64,000 bases of DNA from Rheinheimera sp. SA_1. GTDB taxonomy: Bacteria; Pseudomonadota; Gammaproteobacteria; Enterobacterales; Alteromonadaceae. Position 1 is the stretch's first letter; each line of letters begins with the position of its first letter. Under the pieces are notes generated by a model that was not told the origin of the DNA, made no database searches, and saw nothing but the letters and a program-made list of their open reading frames with translations. Made by a program: the position numbers and the translations under genes. The stretch is taken from positions 806,001 to 870,000 of the forward strand of contig NZ_LXWK01000015.1 in assembly GCF_001669775.1 (NCBI RefSeq). Direction: 5' to 3'. Shown here piece by piece: positions 29,859 through 39,002 of the stretch.

Positions 29859-30443
29859 ATGGCTTTTGAATTACCAGCATTACCGTACGCAAAAGATGCG
29901 TTATTACCACATATCTCTCCAGAAACTCTGGATTATCACCACGGTAAGCACCACAACGCTTATGTCGTGAAACTGAACTCTTTGATTGAAGGCACTGCCC
30001 ATGCTGGCAAATCGCTGGAAGACATTATCAAAGCTTCAGAAGGCCCGGTGTTTAACAACGCAGCGCAAATCTGGAACCACACCTTTTACTGGCACTGCCT
30101 GGCACCAAATGCCGGTGGCGAACCATCAGGCGCTTTAGCAGACGCTATCAACGCCAAATGGGGTTCATTTGCTGCGTTCCAGACTGCTTTTAACGACAAA
30201 GCTGTTAACAACTTCGGTTCAAGCTGGACCTGGTTAGTTAAAAAAGCCGATGGTACTTTAGACATCGTCAACACCAGCAATGCCGGTACACCGTTGACCG
30301 ACAGTTCAGTGACACCAGTCCTGACTGTGGATCTGTGGGAACACGCTTATTACATCGATTTCCGCAACGCCCGTCCAACTTACCTGAACGCCTTCTGGGC
30401 ACTGGTAAACTGGAACTTCGCGGCGGAAAACTTTGCTAAATAA
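29859..30443 (+). CDS. sodB: Superoxide dismutase [Fe]
   Basis: Dismutates cytosolic superoxide. 194 residues from the ATG at 29859 (GTGGAG upstream). Metal ligands: His in YHHGKHHNAYV, His in WNHTFYWHC, and D-x3-H in DLWEHAYYIDF. FeSOD-type features include AAQIWNHTFYW and NAGGEPSGAL. A longer frame from 29787 has no support. Confidence 0.97.
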   Translation: MAFELPALPYAKDALLPHISPETLDYHHGKHHNAYVVKLNSLIEGTAHAGKSLEDIIKASEGPVFNNAAQIWNHTFYWHCLAPNAGGEPSGALADAINAKWGSFAAFQTAFNDKAVNNFGSSWTWLVKKADGTLDIVNTSNAGTPLTDSSVTPVLTVDLWEHAYYIDFRNARPTYLNAFWALVNWNFAAENFAK

Positions 30444-30495
30444 ATGACTTTCGTGAAGTCATCGTCAGCTGAGTAACTATTAGTTGCCAGCTATA

Positions 30496-30520
30496 CAAAC
30501 CCGGCCCTGTGCCGGGTTTG
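30496..30520 (+). terminator. sodB terminator
   Basis: 10-bp stem CAAACCCGGC / GCCGGGTTTG with a 5-base loop, then TTGTTTTTA. Confidence 0.88.
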
Positions 30521-30709
30521 TTGTTTTTACTCTCCATGCCCGGCATTCAACTAAGCTTGTTGCACTTCAGATCGCCTCAGAGCGCCGTTTGTCGAAAATT
30601 TCATAAAATTCTGTCAATTAGCTGGGCGAAGCCAGATTTTACTGTCTAACCTTTAAACATAACACCGGTTCAGTCTCATGTTTTTTATGACAAGGTTGCG
30701 GAGGTGCAT

Positions 30710-32632
30710 ATGGGTATTTTTGAGCACTACAAGTCACGTTACGAAGCCGCTCGGGAAGAGGAATACAGTATTTCTGAATTCCTGACGCTGTGCAAAGGTG
30801 ACAAAAGTTGTTACGCCAGTGCGGCGGAACGGCTGTTGATGGCGATTGGTTCCCCTGAGTTTATTGATACCGCCCAGGATCCGAAACAAAGTCGGTTATT
30901 CTCCAATAGAGTAATTGCCCGCTATCCGGCATTTTCTGAGTTTTATGGCATGGAAGACGCAATTGAACAAATCGTCGCTTACCTGAAACATTCAGCGCAA
31001 GGCCTGGAAGAGCGCAAGCAAATTCTGTATCTGTTGGGGCCGGTTGGCGGTGGTAAATCATCGCTGGCAGAAAAACTGAAATCGCTGATGCAACAAGTGC
31101 CAATTTATTATCTGAAAGGCTCACCGGTCTACGACAGTCCGTTGTGTCTGTTTGATTTAAATGAAGATGGCAATATCCTGGAGCAGGAATACGGCATCCC
31201 CAAACGTTATTTAAAAACCATTATGTCGCCCTGGGCCAGTAAACGGCTGCATGAATTTAACGGCGATATCAGCTCATTTCGCGTGGTAAAAAAATACCCA
31301 TCCATACTGGACCAAATCGCCATCGCCAAAACTGAACCTGGTGATGAAAACAATCAGGATATTGCCTCCTTAGTGGGTAAAGTCGACATCCGCCAGCTGG
31401 AACATTTCGCCCAGAATGACCCTGACGCCTACAGTTATTCCGGCGCTTTATGCCGTGCCAATCAGGGCATGATGGAATTCGTAGAAATGTTTAAAGCACC
31501 GATTAAAGTGCTACATCCTCTGCTGACTGCGACACAGGAAGGTAATTACAACGGCACAGAAGGCCTCGCCGCGCTGCCGTTTGAAGGTATTATTCTGGCG
31601 CACAGCAATGAATCTGAATGGCAAACCTTTCGCAACAACAAAAACAATGAAGCCTTTTTAGACCGGGTCTATATCGTCAAGGTGCCATATTGTTTGCGGG
31701 TATCGGAAGAAGTGAAAATTTACGAAAAACTGCTTGAACACAGTGAGTTAAAAGTATCGCCTTGTGCGCCAGGCACCTTAACTTCGCTAGCGCAATTTGC
31801 AGTATTATCACGGCTGAAACTGCCGGAAAACTCCAGTTTGTATTCCAAAATGCGGGTCTACGACGGCGAGAGCTTAAAAGACACTGATCCTAAAGCGAAA
31901 TCCTATCAGGAGTACCGCGATTACGCTGGTGTCGACGAAGGCATGACCGGACTTTCAACCCGCTTTGCCTTTAAAATTTTATCAAGGGTGTTTAACTTCG
32001 ACAGCACGGAAGTGGCTGCCAATCCGGTACATTTATTTTATGTGCTGGAGCAACAAATTGAACGGGAGCAATTCGCTGCCGATGTTGCAGAACGTTATCT
32101 GGAGCACTTAAAAGGTTACCTGATTCCGAAGTATGTTGAATTTATTGGCAAGGAAATTCAGACGGCATATCTCGAGTCTTATTCCGAGTATGGCCAGAAC
32201 ATCTTTGATCGGTATGTGATTTATGCTGATTTTTGGATCCAGGATCAGGAATACCGGGATCCGGAAACTGGTCAGTTGTTTGACCGTTCGGCGCTGAATG
32301 CGGAACTGGAGAAAATTGAAAAACCAGCCGGCATTAGCAACCCGAAAGATTTTCGCAATGAAATCGTGAACTTTGTGCTGCGAGCCAAAGCCAAAAACAA
32401 TGGCAAAAACCCAACCTGGACCAGCTACGAAAAACTGCGCACTGTGATTGAGAAAAAGATGTTCTCAAGTACTGAAGAACTGTTGCCGGTGATTTCGTTT
32501 AATGCCAAAACCTCGACCGATGATCAGAAAAAACATGATGATTTTGTCGATCGGATGATGGAAAAAGGCTATACGCGCAAACAGGTCCGCTTGCTGTCGG
32601 AGTGGTACTTGCGGGTACGGAAATCGCAGTGA
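30710..32632 (+). CDS. prkA: PrkA family AAA+ serine protein kinase (YeaG)
   Basis: A 640-residue protein: N-terminal PrkA AAA domain with Walker A GPVGGGKSS (about residues 110-118) and C-terminal PrkA kinase-like domain. Closely follows E. coli YeaG in sequence (RLFSNRVIARYPAF, YGMEDAIEQIV). YeaG is induced by nitrogen and stationary-phase stress; substrates are poorly known. The ATG at 30710 follows GGAGG; a GTG two codons upstream is less likely. First gene of prkA-yeaH-spoVR, with 24 bases to the next gene. Confidence 0.95.
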   Translation: MGIFEHYKSRYEAAREEEYSISEFLTLCKGDKSCYASAAERLLMAIGSPEFIDTAQDPKQSRLFSNRVIARYPAFSEFYGMEDAIEQIVAYLKHSAQGLEERKQILYLLGPVGGGKSSLAEKLKSLMQQVPIYYLKGSPVYDSPLCLFDLNEDGNILEQEYGIPKRYLKTIMSPWASKRLHEFNGDISSFRVVKKYPSILDQIAIAKTEPGDENNQDIASLVGKVDIRQLEHFAQNDPDAYSYSGALCRANQGMMEFVEMFKAPIKVLHPLLTATQEGNYNGTEGLAALPFEGIILAHSNESEWQTFRNNKNNEAFLDRVYIVKVPYCLRVSEEVKIYEKLLEHSELKVSPCAPGTLTSLAQFAVLSRLKLPENSSLYSKMRVYDGESLKDTDPKAKSYQEYRDYAGVDEGMTGLSTRFAFKILSRVFNFDSTEVAANPVHLFYVLEQQIEREQFAADVAERYLEHLKGYLIPKYVEFIGKEIQTAYLESYSEYGQNIFDRYVIYADFWIQDQEYRDPETGQLFDRSALNAELEKIEKPAGISNPKDFRNEIVNFVLRAKAKNNGKNPTWTSYEKLRTVIEKKMFSSTEELLPVISFNAKTSTDDQKKHDDFVDRMMEKGYTRKQVRLLSEWYLRVRKSQ

Positions 32633-32656
32633 TGCTAAGGGTCAGCCGGAGGTTTT

Positions 32657-33925
32657 ATGGCGCATTTTATCGATCGACGCCTGAACGGCAAAAACAAAAG
32701 CGCGGTGAACCGGCAACGGTTCATCCGTCGTTACAAGCACCAGATTAAACAGGCGGTTTCCGACGCCATCAGTAAACGCAGCGTTACTGATATTGACAGT
32801 GGCGAGTCAGTGACTATTCCTGGTCGCGATATTACTGAGCCATTTTTTCATCAGGGTAAAGGCGGTCATCGCGAAATGATCCATCCTGGCAACGATCAGT
32901 TTAGCCCGGGAGATCGAATCAAACGTCCTTTGGGTGGACAAGGTGGCGGCTCTGGTCAGGGTGAAGCCAGCCAGGACGGTGAAGGCGAAGACGAATTTGT
33001 ATTTTCAATTTCCAAAGATGAATATCTAGATTTGCTGTTCGAGGACTTAGAACTGCCCAATCTGAAGAAAAATCAATTGGATAAGTTGGTGCAATACAAA
33101 AATGTCCGCGCTGGTTATCGCTCGGAAGGTGTACCCAGCAATATCGATATTGTGCGCTCGTTACAAGGCTCGTTAGCAAGACGTATTGCAATGAGTGCTG
33201 GCAAGAAAAAACAGTTACACGAACTGGAGCAAGAGATTGCCTTGCTGGAGCAAGATCCGGTACCAGACCAGCATCAGCTGCAGTTACTGCGCGCCGAAGT
33301 GCTGGAGTTAAAACGACGGATTGGCGCGGTGCCTTTTATTGATAGTTTTGATTTAAGGTTTCGAAATTTCGCCAAAAGACCGGAGCCGACCAGTAAAGCA
33401 GTGATGTTTTGTCTGATGGACGTATCCGGCTCGATGGATCAGGCCACTAAAGATATGGCGAAACGCTTTTATATTCTGCTGTATATGTTTTTAAGCCGCA
33501 GCTATAAAAACGTCGATGTGGTGTACATCCGCCATCACACCCAGGCCAAAGAAGTCGACGAGCAGGAATTTTTCTATTCGCAGGAAACCGGCGGTACTAT
33601 TGTTTCCAGCGCGCTGAAACTGATGGCCGAGATTGTCAAAGACCGTTACGACCCGACGCAATGGAATATCTATGCGGCGCAGGCGTCCGATGGCGACAAT
33701 TGGGCCGATGACAGCCCGCAATGCGCTTCTTTGCTCACTGAGCAGCTACTGCCGTTTGTGCGTTATTACGCCTATATCGAAATCACCCAGCGGCCGCATC
33801 AAAGCTTATGGCAGGAATACGAAAAGCTGTTAGTTGGCTTTGAAAATTTTGCCATCCAGCCGATCCGTCAGGTCAGTGACATCTACCCGGTGTTTCGAAC
33901 CTTGTTTAAGAAACAAGCTGCTTAA
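32657..33925 (+). CDS. yeaH: YeaH/YhbH family DUF444 protein
   Basis: A 422-residue partner of PrkA. Arg/Lys-rich N-terminus ([16 protein letters not shown]-like), a Gly/Gln/Glu low-complexity linker (about residues 92-112), and a C-terminal von Willebrand A-like domain with a MIDAS-type motif in [10 protein letters not shown]. Always found with PrkA and SpoVR. GGAGG ribosome site at 32649. Molecular role unknown; probably an adaptor acting with the kinase. Confidence 0.94.
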   Translation: MAHFIDRRLNGKNKSAVNRQRFIRRYKHQIKQAVSDAISKRSVTDIDSGESVTIPGRDITEPFFHQGKGGHREMIHPGNDQFSPGDRIKRPLGGQGGGSGQGEASQDGEGEDEFVFSISKDEYLDLLFEDLELPNLKKNQLDKLVQYKNVRAGYRSEGVPSNIDIVRSLQGSLARRIAMSAGKKKQLHELEQEIALLEQDPVPDQHQLQLLRAEVLELKRRIGAVPFIDSFDLRFRNFAKRPEPTSKAVMFCLMDVSGSMDQATKDMAKRFYILLYMFLSRSYKNVDVVYIRHHTQAKEVDEQEFFYSQETGGTIVSSALKLMAEIVKDRYDPTQWNIYAAQASDGDNWADDSPQCASLLTEQLLPFVRYYAYIEITQRPHQSLWQEYEKLLVGFENFAIQPIRQVSDIYPVFRTLFKKQAA

Positions 33926-33944
33926 CATCTTCAAGGAGTGCAGG

Positions 33945-35471
33945 ATGACCGCCAAGCCGAAAACCGCACCAATACCAGCACTAAGTGTGACCCCACTGTC
34001 GGATGGTCCGGACTGGACCTTTGATCTACTGACCCAATATCAGGCCGAAATTGAACGGGTGGCTAAATTTTATCAACTCGATTATTACCCGAATCAAATC
34101 GAAATTATCACCGCCGAACAAATGATGGATGCTTATTCCAGCGTCGGGATGCCGCTGGGTTACAACCACTGGTCTTATGGCAAAAAATTCATCCAGACCG
34201 AGCAGAACTACAAACGTGGTTTTATGGGGCTGGCCTATGAAATTGTCATCAACTCCAACCCTTGTATTGCTTATCTGATGGAAGAAAACACCATTACCAT
34301 GCAGGCGCTGGTGATGGCGCATGCTTGTTATGGTCATAACTCTTTTTTTAAAAACAATTACTTATTTAAAACCTGGACCGATGCATCATCCATTATTGAT
34401 TATCTGGTGTTTGCGAAAAAATACATCAGCGATTGTGAGGAAAAATATGGCCTCAGTGAAGTGGAAGATATTCTCGATTCCTGTCACGCGCTGATGAACT
34501 ACGGGGTTGACCGTTACAAAAGACCGCAGAAAATTTCAATGGATGAAGAGCAGCGCCGGCAAAAAGATCGGGAAAGTTATCTGCAGTCGCAGGTTAATCA
34601 ACTGTGGAAAACCATCCCGAATAAAGGACAACAAGCGATAGCGGAAGAGCGGCATTTCCCGGCAGAGCCGCAGGAAAACATTCTGTATTTTATTGAAAAA
34701 AATGCACCTTTGCTAAAACCATGGCAGCGGGAAATTGTGCGGATCGTCCGTAAAATTTCGCAATATTTTTATCCACAAAAACAAACCCAGGTGATGAATG
34801 AAGGCTGGGCAACGTTCTGGCATTACACCATTTTGCAGCATCTGTATGGCGAAGGTTTAGTCACCGACAAATTTATGCTGGAAGTACTGCACAATCATAC
34901 CAATGTGGTGTTTCAGCCGCCCTACAATTCAAAGTATTACTCCGGCATCAATCCCTATGCCCTCGGTTTTGCCATGTTTTGTGACATTCGGCGTATTTGC
35001 GAACATCCGACAGCCGAAGATAAACTTTGGTTTCCTGACATTGCTGGCAGCAACTGGGTGGAAACCATGCATTTTGCGATGCAAAACTTTAAAGACGAGA
35101 GTTTTATCAGCCAGTATCTGTCGCCGAAAATTATCCGCGATTTTCACCTGTTTGCCATTGTTGATGATGACAAGGAAAACTCGCTGGAAGTGGCAGCTAT
35201 CCACAATAACGAAGGCTATCAGCATATTCGCTCGATGCTGTCGGCCCAGTACAATCTGAGTAATATTGAACCGAATATTCAAGTGTGGAATGTCGACGTC
35301 AGTGGTGACCGCTCGTTAACGCTGCGCTTTGTACCAAATAAACGGGTGCCATTGGCCGACAGCTACCATCAGGTGTTAAAACACTTGCACCGGCTCTGGG
35401 GGTTTACCGTAAGGCTGGAGCAACTGAACGAAGACAATACGGTGCGGCAGCTGTTGATGGTGCCGAACTAG
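33945..35471 (+). CDS. spoVR: SpoVR family protein (YcgB)
   Basis: A 508-residue protein (E. coli YcgB 510), named after a Bacillus spore-cortex gene but widespread in non-sporulating proteobacteria. Typical SpoVR motifs: YNHWSYGKKF, MAHACYGHNSFFKNNYLF and MNEGWATFWHYTI with conserved His/Glu that look metal-binding (H-x-x-x-H and E/H). Start at 33945 after AAGGAG. Third gene of the operon, 19 bases after yeaH. Confidence 0.95.
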   Translation: MTAKPKTAPIPALSVTPLSDGPDWTFDLLTQYQAEIERVAKFYQLDYYPNQIEIITAEQMMDAYSSVGMPLGYNHWSYGKKFIQTEQNYKRGFMGLAYEIVINSNPCIAYLMEENTITMQALVMAHACYGHNSFFKNNYLFKTWTDASSIIDYLVFAKKYISDCEEKYGLSEVEDILDSCHALMNYGVDRYKRPQKISMDEEQRRQKDRESYLQSQVNQLWKTIPNKGQQAIAEERHFPAEPQENILYFIEKNAPLLKPWQREIVRIVRKISQYFYPQKQTQVMNEGWATFWHYTILQHLYGEGLVTDKFMLEVLHNHTNVVFQPPYNSKYYSGINPYALGFAMFCDIRRICEHPTAEDKLWFPDIAGSNWVETMHFAMQNFKDESFISQYLSPKIIRDFHLFAIVDDDKENSLEVAAIHNNEGYQHIRSMLSAQYNLSNIEPNIQVWNVDVSGDRSLTLRFVPNKRVPLADSYHQVLKHLHRLWGFTVRLEQLNEDNTVRQLLMVPN

Positions 35472-35506
35472 CACCACCAACGTTCAACTCTGTGCACAAC
35501 ACTTTG

Positions 35507-35537
35507 AAAAAAACCGGCGAAGATGGCCGGTTTTTTT
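35507..35537 (+). terminator. spoVR operon terminator
   Basis: 12-bp stem (seven A then CCGGC, pairing with GCCGG then seven T), 7-base loop. It could also stop the convergent diguanylate cyclase transcript. Confidence 0.9.
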
Positions 35538-35563
35538 CAAATTACCTTCAACAAAATCCGAAC

Positions 35564-36544
35564 TTAGCCAGCCGACAATTGCTCAGCACTCTGACATAAA
35601 GTGACCTGATTACGGCCGTTAGCTTTGGAGGTATAAAGCGCTTTATCAGCGGCTTCAATCCAGTGCCGGTGCTCAAGCATTGTGCTGTGATACTCAGCAA
35701 TGCCCACGCTCACTGTCACCCGGAGTAATTGCTGGTTGTATTCAATGGCTAAATTTTCGACTGTTTTTCGCAGGCGTTCAGCAAAAAATAGCGCCTGATC
35801 CTCAGTGGTATCCACTAACAGCACCGCAAATTCTTCACCGCCATAACGACCTGCCACATCTGTCTCGCGTAGGTTTTTCTTCACGGCTTGCGCGACATCT
35901 TTAATCACCGCATCACCGGCGGCATGGCCAAAGGTGTCGTTTACCCGCTTAAAGTGGTCGATATCACACATCAGCAACGCACTACGATGACCACTGCGCT
36001 TAAGCCGTTTGAATTCCGTCATCAGCGAGTCTTCCCAATGGCCACGATTATTCAGTGCGGTCAAAAAGTCGGTTTTTGATAATTGCCGCAATTGGCCGTT
36101 CATCGACTCCAGCTCCAGACGGCTGGTCGCAACATCGGTCACATCATAAATAATCATACACAAATGGGTCACCACGCCACGCACATCGGTGATCGGGAAA
36201 ATGGTGCTATTTTGGTACATATAGTCGGCCGAGCCGGTGATCGGCCGATAGTTGCGGAACTTAAAGATATATGGCCGCTGCTCCCAAATGGTAAAAGCTT
36301 TATTTTTCAGTAGGATCACCGGATCGCATTTACGGCGCAGCCAGTCTTCATCTATTTCAGAGAACAAATCAAATAAATGCCGATCACGTACCTGACGCGG
36401 TGTCAAACCACTATGGTTTTCCATAAAACCGTTCCAGACCTGTATTTTGTAGTCGATGGTTAACACCACCAGACCCACATCAACCGTCTGGAACATGTCC
36501 AGTAACCAGTGTACTTCGGATACATCTGAATTCATTTGTGACAT
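35564..36544 (-). CDS. PAS-GGDEF diguanylate cyclase
   Basis: A 326-residue cytosolic protein without membrane helices. PAS domain about residues 12-140 (MFQTVDVGLVVLTIDYKIQVWN), then a GGDEF domain starting near SKTDFLTALNNRGHWE. The active motif GGEEF is intact at 235-239, and the product-inhibition I-site RxxD is present as RETD at 226-229, five residues before it. Expected to make cyclic di-GMP under feedback control. Starts 2 bases after the response regulator stop, so almost certainly co-translated with it and controlled by it. Confidence 0.94.
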   Translation of the reverse strand: MSQMNSDVSEVHWLLDMFQTVDVGLVVLTIDYKIQVWNGFMENHSGLTPRQVRDRHLFDLFSEIDEDWLRRKCDPVILLKNKAFTIWEQRPYIFKFRNYRPITGSADYMYQNSTIFPITDVRGVVTHLCMIIYDVTDVATSRLELESMNGQLRQLSKTDFLTALNNRGHWEDSLMTEFKRLKRSGHRSALLMCDIDHFKRVNDTFGHAAGDAVIKDVAQAVKKNLRETDVAGRYGGEEFAVLLVDTTEDQALFFAERLRKTVENLAIEYNQQLLRVTVSVGIAEYHSTMLEHRHWIEAADKALYTSKANGRNQVTLCQSAEQLSAG

Positions 36545-36546
36545 AA

Positions 36547-37578
36547 CTACTCTTCTAGCAAGAATGCGACTTTATAATTCATGGTTTTAATACTGTCTTC
36601 AGTAAAAAGCAGTAATAAATCACAATTAATATTATAGTTTTCAATGCCATAACTTATTTCGATTGCCAAAGTGCGCTTCCAGCGTTTGGCATTGGCTTTG
36701 ATCATTTCACTGATCGGCGCGTGTTGCCCTAAAACCACCGGATGGCCCTGACTAAAGGTCATATCAATTTGTTCAGCCAGCCCTTTTAACACCGCACCAA
36801 TCAAAATATTGCCGATGTCCATCAACAGCTCGAGCTCGGTCTTCGTAGTCAATTTACCATTGTAATTCAGTAGTTTGGCAATATCGGCAAAACTCGAATC
36901 ATTCAGAATTAATAGGGCTTCGCCAGAAATGCCACCACCAATAAATCCCTGGCAGACCGCCGACGTGGTTTGCTTTTGCTCCACCGAAGCAATTGCCATA
37001 TGCAGTTCACTGACTTCGATGACGTTGACGTTGGGGATGGGGAGTTTTACAAATACTTTTAGCAACCGCGCCAACAAATCACCGGCCTGCCCCATCGCGA
37101 CATTGGTAAGCTCCTGAAATACATCACGCAGGATCGGATCCAGCGCAAAATCACCGGCCAGCTGATTGGCATTCATCGCGCGATCAATCACTTGTTTACT
37201 GTCGGCGGCGCTATGAACAGATATAAACTGCTGCAGTACTTCAGTCAGTTTTTCTGCCGCGACCGGCTTTCGGATAAAATCCAGTGCGCCATAACTGAGC
37301 ACTCGCTCGCGGGCTTCCGGTTGAATATCGCCAGAAACCACGACCACTTTGACTGGAATTTTTTGTTGGGAAATTGCCTGCAGCACCTCATAACCGTCAA
37401 GGATCGGCATATTTAAATCGAGGAATAACAAATCAATCGGCTGGCGCTTTAATACTTCCAGCGCTTCCTGTCCGTGCCCGGCAAAGGAAATTTTTTCTTG
37501 CCATTCGGCAGGCAGACTACGTGCCATCTGCTTACGCGCCAGATTCGAGTCATCGCATATCAAAACCGCAGCTACCAT
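36547..37578 (-). CDS. Response regulator with CheC-like phosphatase domain
   Basis: A 343-residue two-domain protein. Receiver domain residues about 1-125 with acidic pocket Asp9/Asp10 (LICDDSN), phospho-acceptor Asp54 (LLFLDLNMP) and Lys in FIRKP. The C-terminal CheC/CheX-type domain has two helix motifs, QELTNVAMGQAGDLLARL (E-x-x-N) and LLMDIGNILIGAVL (D-x-x-N), suggesting phosphatase activity on a phospho-receiver. No histidine kinase is adjacent. It directly precedes a diguanylate cyclase, implying a signalling pair. Confidence 0.9.
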   Translation of the reverse strand: MVAAVLICDDSNLARKQMARSLPAEWQEKISFAGHGQEALEVLKRQPIDLLFLDLNMPILDGYEVLQAISQQKIPVKVVVVSGDIQPEARERVLSYGALDFIRKPVAAEKLTEVLQQFISVHSAADSKQVIDRAMNANQLAGDFALDPILRDVFQELTNVAMGQAGDLLARLLKVFVKLPIPNVNVIEVSELHMAIASVEQKQTTSAVCQGFIGGGISGEALLILNDSSFADIAKLLNYNGKLTTKTELELLMDIGNILIGAVLKGLAEQIDMTFSQGHPVVLGQHAPISEMIKANAKRWKRTLAIEISYGIENYNINCDLLLLFTEDSIKTMNYKVAFLLEE

Positions 37579-37740
37579 TAGACACCTGATTCACGTATTG
37601 TTAGTTTTCAGTGTAGCGCTGAAATCTTGATAGTGCGAATAAAAAACATCCCGGCACAGCACCAGCCGTCATGTGCTTAACAGATTGAATTACTGATTAA
37701 ATTCCCAAGCCACTTGTGTTGTTTCCAAAGGAGAACTCGA

Positions 37741-38352
37741 ATGAAAAAAATGTCACGCTGCGCCACAACGATTGGTTTGGCGATGTTAAGTTTCAGTGCC
37801 GTGGCGGTTGATTTGACCGCAACATTACCCAGCCGTCTTTCTGATATAAAAGCAGGTGAACGGCAAATTGAACTACTCGGTACTCCGGCTGTGTTGCAGC
37901 AACAAGCTCCCGATTTCAAAGTCGCCGATCAGGCTTTCAAAGCAGTCAAACTAAGCGATTTCAGTGGCAAAACGGTATTGCTCAGTGTCGTTCCCAGTCT
38001 GGATACGGGCGTTTGTTCAATCCAGACCAAAAAATTTAATCAGGAAGTTGCGGCCTTGCCTGCAGATGTGGTGGTGATGACTATTTCAACCGATTTGCCC
38101 TTTGCCCAAAAACGCTTTTGTGTGCAGGAAAAAGTCGACAAATTGCTGGTGTTATCGGATGCGGTCTGGGGCGATTTTGGTAGCAGTTATGGGTTAAGAA
38201 TTAAGGACATGGGCATTTTAAGCCGCGCGGTATTAATTATTGATGCCAGTGGTAAGCTTGTTTACCAGCAATTGGTGCCTAGTTTGGGTCAGGAACCCGA
38301 CTACGCTGCCGCACTGGCCCAACTTAAAACAATCAGTGCAAAAAAACCTTAA
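37741..38352 (+). CDS. tpx: Thiol peroxidase with signal peptide
   Basis: A 203-residue atypical 2-Cys peroxiredoxin that reduces lipid and hydrogen peroxides. Peroxidatic Cys in PSLDTGVCSIQTKKFN, resolving Cys in KRFCVQEKVDK. Unlike E. coli Tpx (168 residues, no leader) it has a 30-residue N-terminal leader, MKKMSRCATTIGLAMLSFSA, with a VAVD-type cleavage region, so it is predicted periplasmic. Start chosen at 37741 after GGAG. The leader itself holds an extra Cys. Confidence 0.92.
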   Translation: MKKMSRCATTIGLAMLSFSAVAVDLTATLPSRLSDIKAGERQIELLGTPAVLQQQAPDFKVADQAFKAVKLSDFSGKTVLLSVVPSLDTGVCSIQTKKFNQEVAALPADVVVMTISTDLPFAQKRFCVQEKVDKLLVLSDAVWGDFGSSYGLRIKDMGILSRAVLIIDASGKLVYQQLVPSLGQEPDYAAALAQLKTISAKKP

Positions 38353-38360
38353 ATTTCCCC

Positions 38361-38388
38361 CTTGAAACCGTCATCGCCGACCTTATTT
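38361..38388 (+). promoter_or_regulatory. Sigma32 promoter of the Hsp20 gene
   Basis: CTTGAAA (38361-38367), 13-base spacer, CCTTATTT (38381-38388), against the heat-shock consensus CTTGAAA-N11-16-CCCCATNT. The -35 is perfect and the -10 matches five of seven defined positions. The leader would be about 100 bases. Confidence 0.8.
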
Positions 38389-38466
38389 TATAAAGCAGGA
38401 TGCCTGAACAGGATCCTGAAATGGACTGGTCCCGTCGTGGACAGTCCTTATTAATCAAATGCTTAA

Positions 38467-38495
38467 CTAATTTGCTTACTTTATAGAGGAATTGG
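38467..38495 (+). promoter_or_regulatory. ROSE-like RNA thermometer hairpin over the ibpA ribosome site
   Basis: CTAATT (38467-38472) pairs with AATTGG (38490-38495); between them TTGCT (38472-38476) faces the Shine-Dalgarno AGAGGA (38485-38490). A UYGCU strand opposite the ribosome site is the hallmark of ROSE elements, which control small heat-shock genes. A second hairpin, GGACTG...CAGTCC, lies upstream at about 38424-38448. Confidence 0.65.
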
Positions 38496-38497
38496 CG

Positions 38498-38995
38498 ATG
38501 ACAACTTTAGACTTCACTCCATTTTACCGTTCATTTATTGGTTTTGATCATCTGGCTGGCCTGATGGACGCCGCTGCCCGTAATGAAAAACAACCCGCTT
38601 ATCCACCGTACAACATCGAAGTGACCGGCGAAGATCAGTATCGGATCACCATGGCGGTTGCAGGTTTTGATCAACACGAATTATCGATAGAAACCGAACA
38701 CAACAAGCTGGTGGTCAAAGGGCAAAAAGCGGATAAAACCGAAGATCGGCGCTTTTTACACCAGGGCATTGCGGAGCGCAATTTTGAGCGTAAGTTCCAG
38801 CTGTCCGACTATATCAAGGTAACAGGTGCCAATGTGCACAGCGGTTTGTTGCATATTGAACTTGTGCGCGAAGTGCCGGAAGCGTTAAAACCACGCCGGA
38901 TTAATATTGGCCAGAGCCAGCCGTCAACTCTCCTGACGCAACAAAACGCCGCCAACAGCGAAACACCGGCGCTCACCGTAGCCAGTAATAGTTAA
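38498..38995 (+). CDS. ibpA: Small heat-shock protein, IbpA/Hsp20 family
   Basis: ATP-independent holdase that binds aggregating proteins. 165 residues, starting MTTLDFTPFYRSFIGFDHL as in IbpA. Alpha-crystallin domain about residues 38-130 (PPYNIEVTGEDQYRITMAVAGF ... GLLHIELVREVPE), and a C-terminal R-x-I/V-type motif (RRINI). The ATG at 38498 follows AGAGGA by 7 bases; a TTG two codons upstream is not needed. Heat-shock promoter and thermometer upstream. Confidence 0.95.
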   Translation: MTTLDFTPFYRSFIGFDHLAGLMDAAARNEKQPAYPPYNIEVTGEDQYRITMAVAGFDQHELSIETEHNKLVVKGQKADKTEDRRFLHQGIAERNFERKFQLSDYIKVTGANVHSGLLHIELVREVPEALKPRRINIGQSQPSTLLTQQNAANSETPALTVASNS

Positions 38996-39002
38996 TGTTG
39001 TC

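Noticed and set aside
37579-37740. OxyR- or Fur-type site upstream of tpx
   Set aside because: No convincing match to either consensus was seen in the gap.
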